Of a DNA stretch of 57,701 nt, positions 8,128 to 15,824 are shown in pieces. The stretch lies in contig JACPOQ010000091.1 of the NCBI GenBank assembly GCA_016191435.1, positions 1 to 57,701 on the forward strand, written 5' to 3'. Every line of letters begins with the position of its first letter. Position 1 is the first letter of the stretch. Under the pieces are notes generated by a model that was not told where the DNA came from, made no database searches, and saw only the letters and a program-made list of their open reading frames with translations. The stretch comes from Chloroflexota bacterium. Lineage in GTDB: Bacteria > Chloroflexota > Dehalococcoidia > Tepidiformales > Tepidiformaceae. A program made the translations under genes and the position numbers.

Positions 8128-9354
8128 TCAGGCCGTCCCCGCAGGGCCCGCGGTCTCGTGCTCCGGCGTGTGTTCGAATTCCATCTTTCGCCGCCGCGAT
8201 GGGAATAGCCCCGACGGCCGCAAGACCATGATCGCCACGAGCAACGCCCCGAAGATGATGAACCGGTACAGTGCCAGCTTCGCCCCCCACTTCTCCGCCG
8301 GCGGGAGCGTGCTCAGGTCCAGGTGCGTGACGGCGTTGATGCCGTCGATGACCTGGTTCACGCCCTGCCCGACCCAATCGAACTTCGAAAGCACGTCCGC
8401 CGTTTCGCTGAACTGCAGCAACTCCGGCACGCCAATGAGGATGAGCGAGCCGGCCACCACTCCCTGCGTGCTCCCCATCCCGCCGATGATCACCAGCGCC
8501 AGCACGTTGATCGAAACGAGCAGCGAGAACGAGTTCGGGGCGATGAAGTCGATGAATGGGGCATAGATCGCGCCGCCGAGCGCGCCGATGGCGGCGCCCG
8601 TGCTGAACGCCATCAGCTTGTACCGCGTAGTGTTGATTCCCATCCCGCGCGCCGCGTCTTCGTCCTCGCGGATCGCTTCCCATGCCCGCCCCACCCGCGA
8701 ATCGCGCAAGCGCGAGGTCACGAACCAGACCGCGAACGCCGCAATCACGATCATCACGTAGAAGTACTGCACATTGTCCACCGTCGAGCGGCCGGTCAGC
8801 CCCAGGTTGTGCAAATACGAGATGTCCGGCCGCCCGATTTCGAACAGGCCGGAAGACCCATTGGTCTGGTCGCTCATGTTCAGCGCAAGGATGCGGATGA
8901 TCTCGCCAAACCCGAGCGTCACGATCGCGAGGTAGTCCCCCCGGAGCGGCAGCACCGGAAGTCCCAGCAAAACCCCGACGAGCGCCCCGATACCCACCGC
9001 CATCGGCAGCAGGTACCAGTAGCTGAAGAATGCGCTGTAATGCGGCGAATCCGGCGCGCTCAGGATGCCGACCACGTAGGCGCCGGTGGCGAAGAACGCG
9101 ACGTACCCCAGATCTAGCAACCCGGCCATCCCGACCACGACGTTCAGTCCGAGTCCAAGCGTCGCGTACAAGCCCACCAGGAAGAACATCCGCACCCAGA
9201 TGTCGTCGAAGGTCGGCACTACCAGCACGAGGATGCACAGCGCGAACCAGATGAGCGGGTGCGTCCAATCCGGCAGCCGCTCCCACGTGCGGGCGCGCAA
9301 CCGCTCGATCGGGGCGGCAATGGCGGCTCGGCCCAGCTTGCCGCGCTCAGGCAC
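8128..9354 (-). CDS. livM: Branched-chain amino acid ABC transporter permease LivM
   Basis: 408 residues with about ten hydrophobic segments. The LivM signature regions GLGLNVVVGMAGLLDLGYVAF and GRAWEAIREDEDAARGMGIN are clear; the latter is the cytoplasmic EAA-type loop that contacts the ATPases. The protein is longer than LivH, as usual, with an extra periplasmic segment around residues 310-350. The gene overlaps livH by 8 nt and is 1 nt from livG. A start codon further downstream is possible because the first 30 residues are hydrophilic, but the overlap favours the start given. Confidence 0.93.
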   Translation of the reverse strand: MPERGKLGRAAIAAPIERLRARTWERLPDWTHPLIWFALCILVLVVPTFDDIWVRMFFLVGLYATLGLGLNVVVGMAGLLDLGYVAFFATGAYVVGILSAPDSPHYSAFFSYWYLLPMAVGIGALVGVLLGLPVLPLRGDYLAIVTLGFGEIIRILALNMSDQTNGSSGLFEIGRPDISYLHNLGLTGRSTVDNVQYFYVMIVIAAFAVWFVTSRLRDSRVGRAWEAIREDEDAARGMGINTTRYKLMAFSTGAAIGALGGAIYAPFIDFIAPNSFSLLVSINVLALVIIGGMGSTQGVVAGSLILIGVPELLQFSETADVLSKFDWVGQGVNQVIDGINAVTHLDLSTLPPAEKWGAKLALYRFIIFGALLVAIMVLRPSGLFPSRRRKMEFEHTPEHETAGPAGTA

Positions 9355-10312
9355 GCTTCGTCTCCCGCTGCCGGAAAATGCCCGTCGGCCGGAAGATCAG
9401 GACCACTACCAGCAGCGCGAACGCGACCACGTCCTTCCATTCGTTCGGCAGGTTCACTCCCGGGATCTCGTTCAGCAACTCGCGCCCGACGGACTCGGTG
9501 AGCCCCAGGAAAAAGCCGCCGACGACCGCGCCGGGGATGCTGCCGATCCCGCCAAGTACCGCTGCCGTGAACGCCTTCACGCCCGGGAGGAACCCCATGC
9601 TGCCGCGGATAGAGCTGAGGAATAGCCCGTAGAGCACGCCGCCGAAGCCGGCCATTATCGCACCCAGCACGAACGTCGCGACGATCATCCGGTCGACGTC
9701 GATGCCCATGAGCGCGGCATTTTCGCGGCTTTCCGATACCGCGCGGATGGCCTTGCCCGTCCGCGTGCGCTGCACCACCCAGTACAGCCCCGCCATCATC
9801 ACCAGCGATGAGCCGATGAGGAACAGCTGAAGGTAGCTAATGCTCAGCGGCCCGGCGCTCAGGTCGCCGGTGGGAAAGATCTGCGGGTAGAACTTGGACT
9901 TGCCATCGAGAAAGCCGTCGTCGACGAGGTGGCTCAGGAAGATGCTCACGCCGATGGCGCTAATGAGCGGCGCCAACCGGGGCGCGTTTCGCAGCGGCCG
10001 GTAGGCAACCCGTTCGATCGTCGCGGCTGTGACGGCGGACGCCGCGCCCGCCGCCGCCAGCGCGAGGATGATCGCTACCAGCACCATCACGCCGGAAATG
10101 TCCTCGCCGCCGAGCGCGACCAGCACGCCGTAGCCGGCGAACGCACCCACCATGAACACCTCGCCGTGGGCGAAGTTGATGAGCTGCAGGATGCCGTAGA
10201 CCATCGTGTAGCCGAGCGCCACGAGCGCGTAGATGCTCCCGGTGGTGAGGCCGTTCACCGTTTGGTCCGACCAGAACTCGGCGCTGCCATGGGCAAGAAA
10301 GAGGGGCGTCAT
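9347..10312 (-). CDS. livH: Branched-chain amino acid ABC transporter permease LivH
   Basis: 321 residues with about eight membrane segments. Diagnostic stretches are LGYTMVYGILQLINFAHGEV near the N-terminus and GKAIRAVSESRENAALMGID, the EAA loop, followed by GFGGVLYGLF. It forms the translocation pore with LivM. The ATG is 107 nt after the livK stop, with a strong hairpin in between, so it probably receives fewer transcripts than livK. A ribosome binding site is only weakly visible. Confidence 0.94.
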   Translation of the reverse strand: MTPLFLAHGSAEFWSDQTVNGLTTGSIYALVALGYTMVYGILQLINFAHGEVFMVGAFAGYGVLVALGGEDISGVMVLVAIILALAAAGAASAVTAATIERVAYRPLRNAPRLAPLISAIGVSIFLSHLVDDGFLDGKSKFYPQIFPTGDLSAGPLSISYLQLFLIGSSLVMMAGLYWVVQRTRTGKAIRAVSESRENAALMGIDVDRMIVATFVLGAIMAGFGGVLYGLFLSSIRGSMGFLPGVKAFTAAVLGGIGSIPGAVVGGFFLGLTESVGRELLNEIPGVNLPNEWKDVVAFALLVVVLIFRPTGIFRQRETKRA

Positions 10313-10354
10313 TCGAGTGCCTGTCTACGCCCGGCACGGCGCGGGCGCAAGATA

Positions 10355-10391
10355 GAAGAGGCGGCGGCCTTTCGGGGGCTGCCGCCTCTTC
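10355..10391 (-). terminator. Hairpin between livK and livH (partial terminator or stabiliser)
   Basis: A perfect 11-bp stem (GAAGAGGCGGC at 10355-10365 with its complement at 10381-10391) and a 15-nt loop lie between livK and livH. There is no run of U after it. This suits an attenuator or 3'-end stabiliser that leaves the binding-protein mRNA more abundant than the permease part. Confidence 0.7.
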
Positions 10392-10419
10392 GCGATGGCG
10401 TGCTGCAGGGGCGCCGACC

Positions 10420-11688
10420 CTACTTCAGTTCGACGTACTTGCCGCTCTTCACCTGGAAGAACTTCACGGCAGCGCCGGCGCGGTTGCCGTCGTTGCCGAA
10501 CTTGATCGTGCCCGTCGCGCCATCCGTCAGCGTCGTCGTCTTGATGGCGTCGTTCAGCGCTTTCATGTCGATAGTGAGCTTGCCGCCGTCGTCCTTCGCG
10601 ACTTTATCGATTGCCCTGAGGATGATGGTGGCAGCGTCGTATGCCTCAGGCCCGAAGGTCGCCGTCTCGGCGTCCCCGTTGTACTTGGCCTTGTACTTCG
10701 TGGCGTAGTTCGCGAAGCCCGCGCCGCGCTCGCCCGGCAGGGCCAGGTAGGCGTTCTCCGCGGCATCCTTCGCGCCGGAAATCAATTCGTCGTTCTTCAC
10801 GCCGTCGCCGCCCATGAACGGCGTTGTCTTCAGGTCGGATTCCGCCCGGAGCTGCTGCAGGAACGGCGTCGCCTCGCCGTAGAAACCCGCGAGGTAGACC
10901 AGGTCCGGCTTCGCCGCCTTGATGCTCGTGATGACCGATTTGAAGTCGTTCTGCTTCTTTTCGTACCCAGCAGGGCTGCCGACGATCTTGCCGCCGCCCG
11001 CCGTGAAGAAGTTCTGGAACTGCTGGCTCAGGTCCTTGCCATAGTCGTCGGTATCGAACACGACGAACGCCGTCTTCGCTTTCAGCGTGTTCTTTGCGAA
11101 GTCGGCCTGCGCCTTCGCCTCGTCCCCGTTCAACACCGGGACCCGGAAGAAGGTCACGTATGGGCCTTCAGCTCGTGACGGCGTCGTCAGGTCGCCCGCG
11201 GTGGCGGACGGTGAGATATGGGTGATGCCGGCCTTGTCGTAGGCCCCGAGTGAGGCGCGCGTGCCGCCCGAGCAAATCGGGCCCACAACCGCGACCACAT
11301 TCGCCTTAATCAGCCGGTCCGCCGCCGCGGGGCCGCCTTCAGCCGAGCAGAGGTCGTCCTCACGCACGAACTCGACCTTGTGGCCCTTGATCGTGACGCC
11401 GTCGCCGGCCGTCTCGGCCGAGTCCGCGATCGGCACGCCGAGCCCTTTCACGTCGCCCGAAAGCGCGCTGGAGACGCCGATCTTGACGCTCGCGCCCGAG
11501 TCAATCGTGACGGTCTTGAAGCCCGCCGCCTTGTAGCCAGCGTCGGTGAAACCCTTCGCCGCCGCGCCGCCGGGCGCCGTAGTCGCCGCGCCGTTGTCGT
11601 CATCGTCGCCGCACGCGGCGGCAGCGATCGCGATCAGCGCGAGCAGCGCGATTGCCAGGAACCACCTGGACCATGTCCTGTGTCGCAT
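10420..11688 (-). CDS. livK: Branched-chain amino acid ABC transporter binding lipoprotein LivK
   Basis: 422 residues. A lipoprotein signal (ALLALIAIAAAACGDDDD) with Cys at about position 26 is followed by a flexible Gly/Ala linker and a two-lobed periplasmic-binding fold. Recognisable parts are SVKIGVSSALSGDVKGLG, VVAVVGPICSGGTRA and ITHISPSATAGDLTTPS. It captures the amino acid or a related ligand outside the membrane and delivers it to LivHM. Signal peptidase II (lspA at 26477) is in the same window. A clear promoter lies about 70 nt upstream (TTGACC-18-TACTAT), giving an approximately 60-nt leader. That whole promoter/leader is duplicated 0.9 kb away. Confidence 0.95.
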   Translation of the reverse strand: MRHRTWSRWFLAIALLALIAIAAAACGDDDDNGAATTAPGGAAAKGFTDAGYKAAGFKTVTIDSGASVKIGVSSALSGDVKGLGVPIADSAETAGDGVTIKGHKVEFVREDDLCSAEGGPAAADRLIKANVVAVVGPICSGGTRASLGAYDKAGITHISPSATAGDLTTPSRAEGPYVTFFRVPVLNGDEAKAQADFAKNTLKAKTAFVVFDTDDYGKDLSQQFQNFFTAGGGKIVGSPAGYEKKQNDFKSVITSIKAAKPDLVYLAGFYGEATPFLQQLRAESDLKTTPFMGGDGVKNDELISGAKDAAENAYLALPGERGAGFANYATKYKAKYNGDAETATFGPEAYDAATIILRAIDKVAKDDGGKLTIDMKALNDAIKTTTLTDGATGTIKFGNDGNRAGAAVKFFQVKSGKYVELK

Positions 11689-11790
11689 AAGTCCCTCCTC
11701 GTGGCTGCGCCCCGGCCAGCGAATCCCCTCCGGCCCGCGGTGCGCGCCGCACGCGATAGTAGGTTTCGGTTTACCGGTAGGTCAAGAAGG
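11686..11790 (-). repeat. livK promoter/leader repeat, copy A
   Basis: A 105-bp stretch from the livK start codon to just beyond its -35 box. It is about 90% identical, without gaps, to 12598-12702 in the same orientation. The copies share the promoter hexamers exactly. Copy A carries the native livK start; see copy B for the duplicate. Confidence 0.85.
11756..11785 (-). promoter_or_regulatory. livK promoter
   Basis: On the minus strand TTGACC (11785-11780) is followed by an 18-nt spacer and TACTAT (11761-11756). This is a near-consensus sigma70-type promoter. Transcription should begin near 11749, leaving a leader of about 60 nt before the livK ATG. Confidence 0.7.
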
Positions 11791-11799
11791 AGTTTCCGG

Positions 11800-11925
11800 G
11801 CCGGGGCGCCCGGACACCTCCGTCCTTACCGCGCGCGGCGTAGAGCGCGTAGGTGCCGCCAAAAACGGCGCCCACTGCCGGCGATGCCAATCGATAGTCA
11901 AAGCCCGCATCCACGCAAGCGATTC
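11800..11925 (-). pseudogene. Possible remnant of a membrane-protein C-terminus upstream of livK
   Basis: In one minus-strand frame, just before promoter A, the sequence reads AVGAVFGGTYALYAARGKDGG. It weakly resembles the C-terminal end of the neighbouring membrane protein (IGGACAGGLGLYAKWKMR). If real, a second, decayed copy of that gene once stood here, consistent with a tandem duplication that included the promoter. The similarity is short and could be chance between hydrophobic segments. The rest of 11926-12046 is AT-richer than its surroundings and holds no gene I can support. Confidence 0.2.
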
Positions 11926-12046
11926 AAACCGAGCTTATCCGCAAGTGTTACGCGCGAAGAAGCCTTATTCGGTGTTCGGTAGCTGGTGGAGGCGAACCGA
12001 AACTATTAGCGGCGAAGAGTTTTATACCAGGATGCGCGCGTAATTA

Positions 12047-12541
12047 TCATCGCATTTTCCATTTGGCGTAGAGTCCCAAGCCCCCAGCACAGGCACCACC
12101 GATGGCAAACGCGAGTAGCCGGCCATCCACGCGGAGCACCACGTTTAGCGCACCTCCTACTATCAAAAAACTACACACGATCGCCACGAATGTCCACATT
12201 TCTTGGTCAGTGAGCGGGATAGTTCCGGTATACTGACGCCAGAAACTAGAAGAAGAGCTAGCAGGGAACAATCTGGCGATCGCTACACTGAGTAAATAGA
12301 CGAGCGTAAGCCCGATCGCGCCGACGCTCACAGTCACGGAAGTGTATCGTAGGTCTCGGAAATAGATCCCTAGTCCAACCCCAATCGGAATCGGTGGTAT
12401 TACGAACAATAAAACATACAGACGTAAGACTACGCTGGCATCCATAGCCCAACGCCGATATGTCATGACGAACAATACTGTAAACCCGACTATCAGTACA
12501 GCGGGAACCAACAACCATACTGCGACAACCATCATGGCCAC
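12047..12541 (-). CDS. Orphan four-helix membrane protein in an AT-richer islet
   Basis: 164 residues with four hydrophobic segments at about 5-28, 40-60, 72-92 and 118-160, and short loops (SSSSSFWRQYTG, PLTDQEMW). No enzymatic motif or known family is recognised. Codon use differs from the rest of the window, with many A/T-ending codons, which suggests recent acquisition. The 105-bp livK promoter copy B sits about 60 nt upstream in the correct direction. No good ribosome binding site is seen; several Met codons (MAMMVV) are alternatives. The strong coding-like hydrophobic pattern argues for a real gene. Confidence 0.6.
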   Translation of the reverse strand: MAMMVVAVWLLVPAVLIVGFTVLFVMTYRRWAMDASVVLRLYVLLFVIPPIPIGVGLGIYFRDLRYTSVTVSVGAIGLTLVYLLSVAIARLFPASSSSSFWRQYTGTIPLTDQEMWTFVAIVCSFLIVGGALNVVLRVDGRLLAFAIGGACAGGLGLYAKWKMR

Positions 12542-12597
12542 GGTAACGCCGGAACAGGAATGCTCTGGATGGCTTGCCCAGCAGCCGAAACGTGTGG

Positions 12598-12702
12598 CAC
12601 AAGTCCCTCGTCGTGGCTGCGCCCCGGCCGCCGAATCCCTCCCGGCCTGCGGTGCGCGCCGCCCGCGATAGTAGGTTTCCGTTTACCGGTAGGTCAAGAA
12701 GG
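12598..12702 (-). repeat. livK promoter/leader repeat, copy B
   Basis: Ungapped match of about 90% over 105 bp to copy A at 11686-11790, in direct orientation. The copy ends exactly where the livK coding region would start: the ATG has become GTG, and the following sequence is unrelated to livK. The two copies bracket about 0.8 kb holding the orphan membrane gene. Confidence 0.85.
12668..12697 (-). promoter_or_regulatory. Duplicated livK-type promoter facing the orphan membrane gene
   Basis: TTGACC (12697-12692), an 18-nt spacer and TACTAT (12673-12668) on the minus strand, identical in both hexamers and spacing to the livK promoter. It would transcribe toward 12541. Confidence 0.6.
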
Positions 12703-13001
12703 GGTGCATGGATCGAAGGTATGACCGCGGGCTTTTGCAGAATCGCAAGACCATTCGATGTCGATGCTCCAATTCTCGCGGATCCCAGGGAGATACGCTC
12801 CATAGATGCGCGGGCGATCTATCGGATCGGCGCACCCATTGTAATCCTGTCGAAGGCGAACGGTGCTGAGGCAGGAGGGTCCTGATGGGGCACGACGACC
12901 CCGCTCGTCGTTCGGGTTCGCCCACGCAACTTGGAATGCGCACGACTTCGTGACTAGCGAACTGCCCTAACCGACCCCGCGCTGCCGGACCACCCCGCCC
13001 C
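12703..13001. other. Gap between repeat copy B and the rhodanese gene
   Basis: About 300 bases with no supported gene. Short frames exist on both strands, including a plus-strand one ending at 12885 with ARPFDVDAPILADPREIRS, but none has a ribosome binding site or recognisable family. A small hairpin (ACGACGA at 12892-12898 with TCGTCGT at 12905-12911) lies near the right side. Base composition returns to the high-GC norm by about 12960. Confidence 0.35.
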
Positions 13002-13352
13002 TCAGTCCCCGGTCGGTAGCCCCGCCGCCACCCACGCTGTCGTCCCGCCCTCGACGTTGTAGAGCTCCTTGTCCGTCATCCCCGCGGCAGTCGCGAACTC
13101 CGCCGCGAGCGCGCTCCGCTGCCCGGACTTGCAGATGAACATGACTTCCTTGTCGCCGGCGTACTCGCGGATCTGCCTCACTTCGTTGATGACGGTGTTC
13201 ACCGGGACCAGCCGCACGTCCTTCGCGTGAACCTCGACATACTCGTCCGGCTCGCGCACATCCACCATCACCGCCTCGCCCTTGTCGAGCTTCTCTTTCG
13301 CTTCCTGGACGGTGATCCGGGTAAACGGTTCCATCGGGTTCTTCGTGGCCAT
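13002..13352 (-). CDS. Single-domain rhodanese (sulfurtransferase)
   Basis: 116 residues, typical of GlpE/PspE-like single-domain rhodaneses. The domain starts with ITVQEAKEKLDKGEAVMVDVREPDEYVE, and the active-site Cys sits in MFICKSGQRS, forming the usual six-residue anion loop. It transfers sulfane sulfur to acceptors such as cyanide or thiols, in the cytoplasm. The ATG has AGGAGA at good spacing. The gene is alone on the minus strand, downstream of the ABC-2 exporter genes by 77 nt, and may read through from them. Confidence 0.93.
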   Translation of the reverse strand: MATKNPMEPFTRITVQEAKEKLDKGEAVMVDVREPDEYVEVHAKDVRLVPVNTVINEVRQIREYAGDKEVMFICKSGQRSALAAEFATAAGMTDKELYNVEGGTTAWVAAGLPTGD

Positions 13353-13429
13353 TGCGGGTCTCCTGCGCGCGGTGGTTGTGCTTCGAGCCTAGCACAGCAC
13401 CCGGATTCGCTGTACGAGCCCCGCACAGC

Positions 13430-14218
13430 CTACGTGCCCGACCACGTCAGCCGCGGCGTCCGCGCCAGGCCGAGCGCGTACACCGCCACCGAGATCACGC
13501 CCATCACCGCGAAGTCGAGCCCCAGGCCGAAATATCCGCCGGTGCCGTCGGCGTATGCGGCGAGCTCGAGTGCGTCCACGGCGTACGAAAGCGGGTTCGC
13601 GCGCGCCAGGACTTCGAGCCACATCGGCAGCCCATCTACGGGGAAGAACGCCCCAGAAAAGAACAACAACGGGAAGAGCGCGAGATTCATGATCAGGTGA
13701 AAGCCCTGCATCGTCTGGATGCGCGATGCGAGGGCCTGCGCGATCCCCGCCAGCATCACGTTCAGCAGCACCACCGAAGCCGCGGCGACGAGCAACCCCG
13801 CGGGGATGCCATACTGCCAGTCGAATTGCACGAACGGCGCCGCCACGGCGAGCACGACCATCGCCTGCAGCACGCCGATGAGCACGCCCGCCAGCGACTT
13901 TCCTAGCAGTATCGTGCGGCCGGATTGCGGCGACGAGAGGAACATCCGCATGATCCCCGAATCGCGGTCGCGGTAGTACGAAGCGCTCGAGAACGTCGAC
14001 GAGAACACCGCCGTCATCGCCACGGCGCCGGCGACGAGGTAGGCGGTGAAGTTGCCGGCACTCAGCTTCGATGGCGCCAGCCCGTGTGAGACCCCATTGC
14101 CGAGGAAAACGAGGATCAGCAATGGCGTGAGGATGGACGAATATAGTTGCGAGCGTGAGCGGACGACCGCCCTGAGGTCGCGCGTGAAGAGCGCGGAGGT
14201 CGCGGCGAACGAACTCAT
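13430..14218 (-). CDS. ABC-2 type transporter permease
   Basis: 262 residues from the ATG at 14218, which overlaps the stop of the ATPase gene in an ATGA arrangement; the upstream extension of the frame is shadow. Six membrane segments are visible. The ABC-2 signature region is near LFPLLFFSGAFFPVDGLPMWLEVLARANPLSY (quoted region 185-216), typical of drug/antibiotic or polysaccharide exporters of the DrrB/NodJ type. It works with the ATPase encoded just upstream. The substrate cannot be deduced. Confidence 0.92.
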   Translation of the reverse strand: MSSFAATSALFTRDLRAVVRSRSQLYSSILTPLLILVFLGNGVSHGLAPSKLSAGNFTAYLVAGAVAMTAVFSSTFSSASYYRDRDSGIMRMFLSSPQSGRTILLGKSLAGVLIGVLQAMVVLAVAAPFVQFDWQYGIPAGLLVAAASVVLLNVMLAGIAQALASRIQTMQGFHLIMNLALFPLLFFSGAFFPVDGLPMWLEVLARANPLSYAVDALELAAYADGTGGYFGLGLDFAVMGVISVAVYALGLARTPRLTWSGT

Positions 14219-15162
14219 GCCCGCACCACCTCCGCCGCCACGGCCTGCCGGCTCACGTGCTGGAAATATGCGTCTTCGAGCGATGAACGCTCGATGCTCA
14301 CGGCGCGGATCCCTTCGGGCGCGAGCGCGAACAGCCTCGGTACGAGCTCGCTCGCGGCATCCACGGTAATGTGCACCGTCTCGCCGTCGTGCGTCACGCT
14401 CCCGGTTCCCGGCCAGTGTGCCACTTCGGCCAGCTGCCCTTCGGTGGCGCCCGGCCAACGGACGCGGACGGCCTCGTCCCGGAGGCCGCGTTTCAGCTCC
14501 ACCGGCGTCCCGCTGGCCACCACCCGGCCGTCCTTGATGAACGCCACGTGGTCGCAGACGCCGTCGGCTTCGGTGAGGTCGTTCGTCGCGAGCAGCACCG
14601 TCCGGGCGCCCTTCGCGGAGCCCAGCAGCGCCGACCAGAGCGCCCGGCGCTCTTCGGGGTCGACGCCCGTCGTGGGCTCATCGAGCAGCAGGAGTTCCGG
14701 GTCGTGGAGCAGCGCGCGTGCCATCTCCAGGCGCCGCCGCATCCCGCCCGAGAGCGTCGCAATCGCGTCATGCCGGCGTTCCAGTAGCCCGAATGCACCG
14801 AGCAACTCCGTCGTGCGAGCGCCGATGCTGTCGCCCCGCATGCCAAAGAGCCGTCCTGCCAGGCGCATCGTCTCCTCGATTGTCATCAGCGGGTCCTGGG
14901 CGTTCTCCTGGAAGACTGTGCCCACGCGCTGCCGGAGCGCGGCGCAGGGGCCCTGGCCGAACACCCGCAGCGTCCCTTCCGTGGGCCGGTCCATCGCGGC
15001 GAGCATGGTGATGAACGTGCTCTTGCCGCTGCCGTTCGGGCCCAGCAACCCGAATACCGAGCCGGGCACCACGCTCAGCGAAAATCCGTCGAGCGCGCGC
15101 CGCTCGCCGTACCGGTGCACGATCGCGTCAGCTTCGATCAGCGGTGAGGCGGCGGGACTCAT
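14215..15162 (-). CDS. ABC-2 type transporter ATPase (DrrA-like)
   Basis: 315 residues. Walker A is GPNGSGKSTFITML, the signature is LSGGMRRRLEMARAL and Walker B is LLLLDEPTTGVDPEERRALW. A C-terminal regulatory part of about 90 residues follows, as in DrrA-family daunorubicin-type exporters. It drives the membrane permease encoded by the overlapping downstream gene. The two genes form a minimal exporter operon, 53 nt downstream of nothing on the same side that explains its substrate. Confidence 0.93.
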   Translation of the reverse strand: MSPAASPLIEADAIVHRYGERRALDGFSLSVVPGSVFGLLGPNGSGKSTFITMLAAMDRPTEGTLRVFGQGPCAALRQRVGTVFQENAQDPLMTIEETMRLAGRLFGMRGDSIGARTTELLGAFGLLERRHDAIATLSGGMRRRLEMARALLHDPELLLLDEPTTGVDPEERRALWSALLGSAKGARTVLLATNDLTEADGVCDHVAFIKDGRVVASGTPVELKRGLRDEAVRVRWPGATEGQLAEVAHWPGTGSVTHDGETVHITVDAASELVPRLFALAPEGIRAVSIERSSLEDAYFQHVSRQAVAAEVVRA

Positions 15163-15214
15163 ATCCCCAGTGTTCCACGGGAAGAGGGGACGGGCGAGCG
15201 CCCGGCGCCCATGG

Positions 15215-15481
15215 TCAGGCCGGGGTAGTGGCGAGGCCCGTCACCAGTTGCCCGATTACGATGAGCACGATGATCGCCGCGAGCGGGCTCAGGTCCATCA
15301 TCCCCGTGTTCGGCATTACCCGGCGCAGCGGCTCGATGATCGGCTCCGTCACCCGGAACAGCATCTGGTAAAGCGGGCTCGATTGGTCGATGGGGAACCA
15401 GCTCAGCAGCGAGCGCGCCACAATCGACCAGGTCAGGATCTGGATGAAGGCGAAGGTGAACTGCGCGACGTACGGGTTAAT
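15215..15481 (-). CDS. YggT-family membrane protein with a probable ATT start
   Basis: The obvious GTG at 15421 would give only 68 residues and remove the first membrane helix. The frame is open upstream, and N-P-Y-V-A-Q-F-T-F-A-F-I-Q-I-L aligns with the N-terminus of the adjacent paralogue (N-Q-Q-I-A-T-L-F-T-I-F-I-Y-V-L). The codon before that Asn is ATT (15481-15479), with GGAG eight nt upstream, and no ATG, GTG or TTG fits. The full protein would be 88 residues, close to the 86 of the paralogue. Two helices flank WFPIDQSSPLYQMLFRVTEP, the YggT motif. YggT proteins are linked to septation, osmotic tolerance or ring assembly in other bacteria. Confidence 0.8.
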   Translation of the reverse strand: MNPYVAQFTFAFIQILTWSIVARSLLSWFPIDQSSPLYQMLFRVTEPIIEPLRRVMPNTGMMDLSPLAAIIVLIVIGQLVTGLATTPA

Positions 15482-15563
15482 GGCTCGGGCTCCGGCAATG
15501 CGGTCCTGTTTCCGCGGCGTTTCCGCTTCAGGATACCAGATTCGCGAAAAGAGATGGCGAAGG

Positions 15564-15824
15564 CTAGCTGTTCGCTGCCCGGTCCACTACTGCTAGCATG
15601 ACATAAAGCAAAATGATGACCACCATCGCGCTCAGGTCGAGCATACCCGTGCGCGGCAGCACGTTGCGTACCGGCGCAAGCAGCGGCTCCGTCACCTGGT
15701 ACAGAAAGCGCGCGAGCGGGTTGTCGCGGCTCACCGGGAACCAGCTCATCAGCGATCGGCCGATGACTGCGGCGATCAGCACGTAGATGAAGATTGTGAA
15801 CAGCGTCGCGATTTGCTGGTTCAC
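15564..15824 (-). CDS. YggT-family membrane protein
   Basis: 86 residues from a GTG whose last bases overlap the proC stop (GTGA). Two membrane helices surround SLMSWFPVSRDNPLARFLYQ, followed by TEPLLAPVRNVLPRTGMLDL, the classic YggT repeat. It is the upstream paralogue of the gene at 15215-15481, separated by 82 nt. YggT genes commonly sit downstream of yggS and proC, exactly as here. Confidence 0.9.
   Translation of the reverse strand: MNQQIATLFTIFIYVLIAAVIGRSLMSWFPVSRDNPLARFLYQVTEPLLAPVRNVLPRTGMLDLSAMVVIILLYVMLAVVDRAANS

Noticed and set aside
11546..12043. Plus-strand frame ending in the AT-richer islet, with a tail reading SWWRRTETISGEEFY
   Set aside because: Its first half is antisense to livK; the tail alone is too short to call a gene, though it may be a remnant.
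12574..12885. Plus-strand frame of 103 residues containing ARPFDVDAPILADPRE
   Set aside because: It crosses repeat copy B and has no ribosome binding site; may be a degraded gene but cannot be supported.
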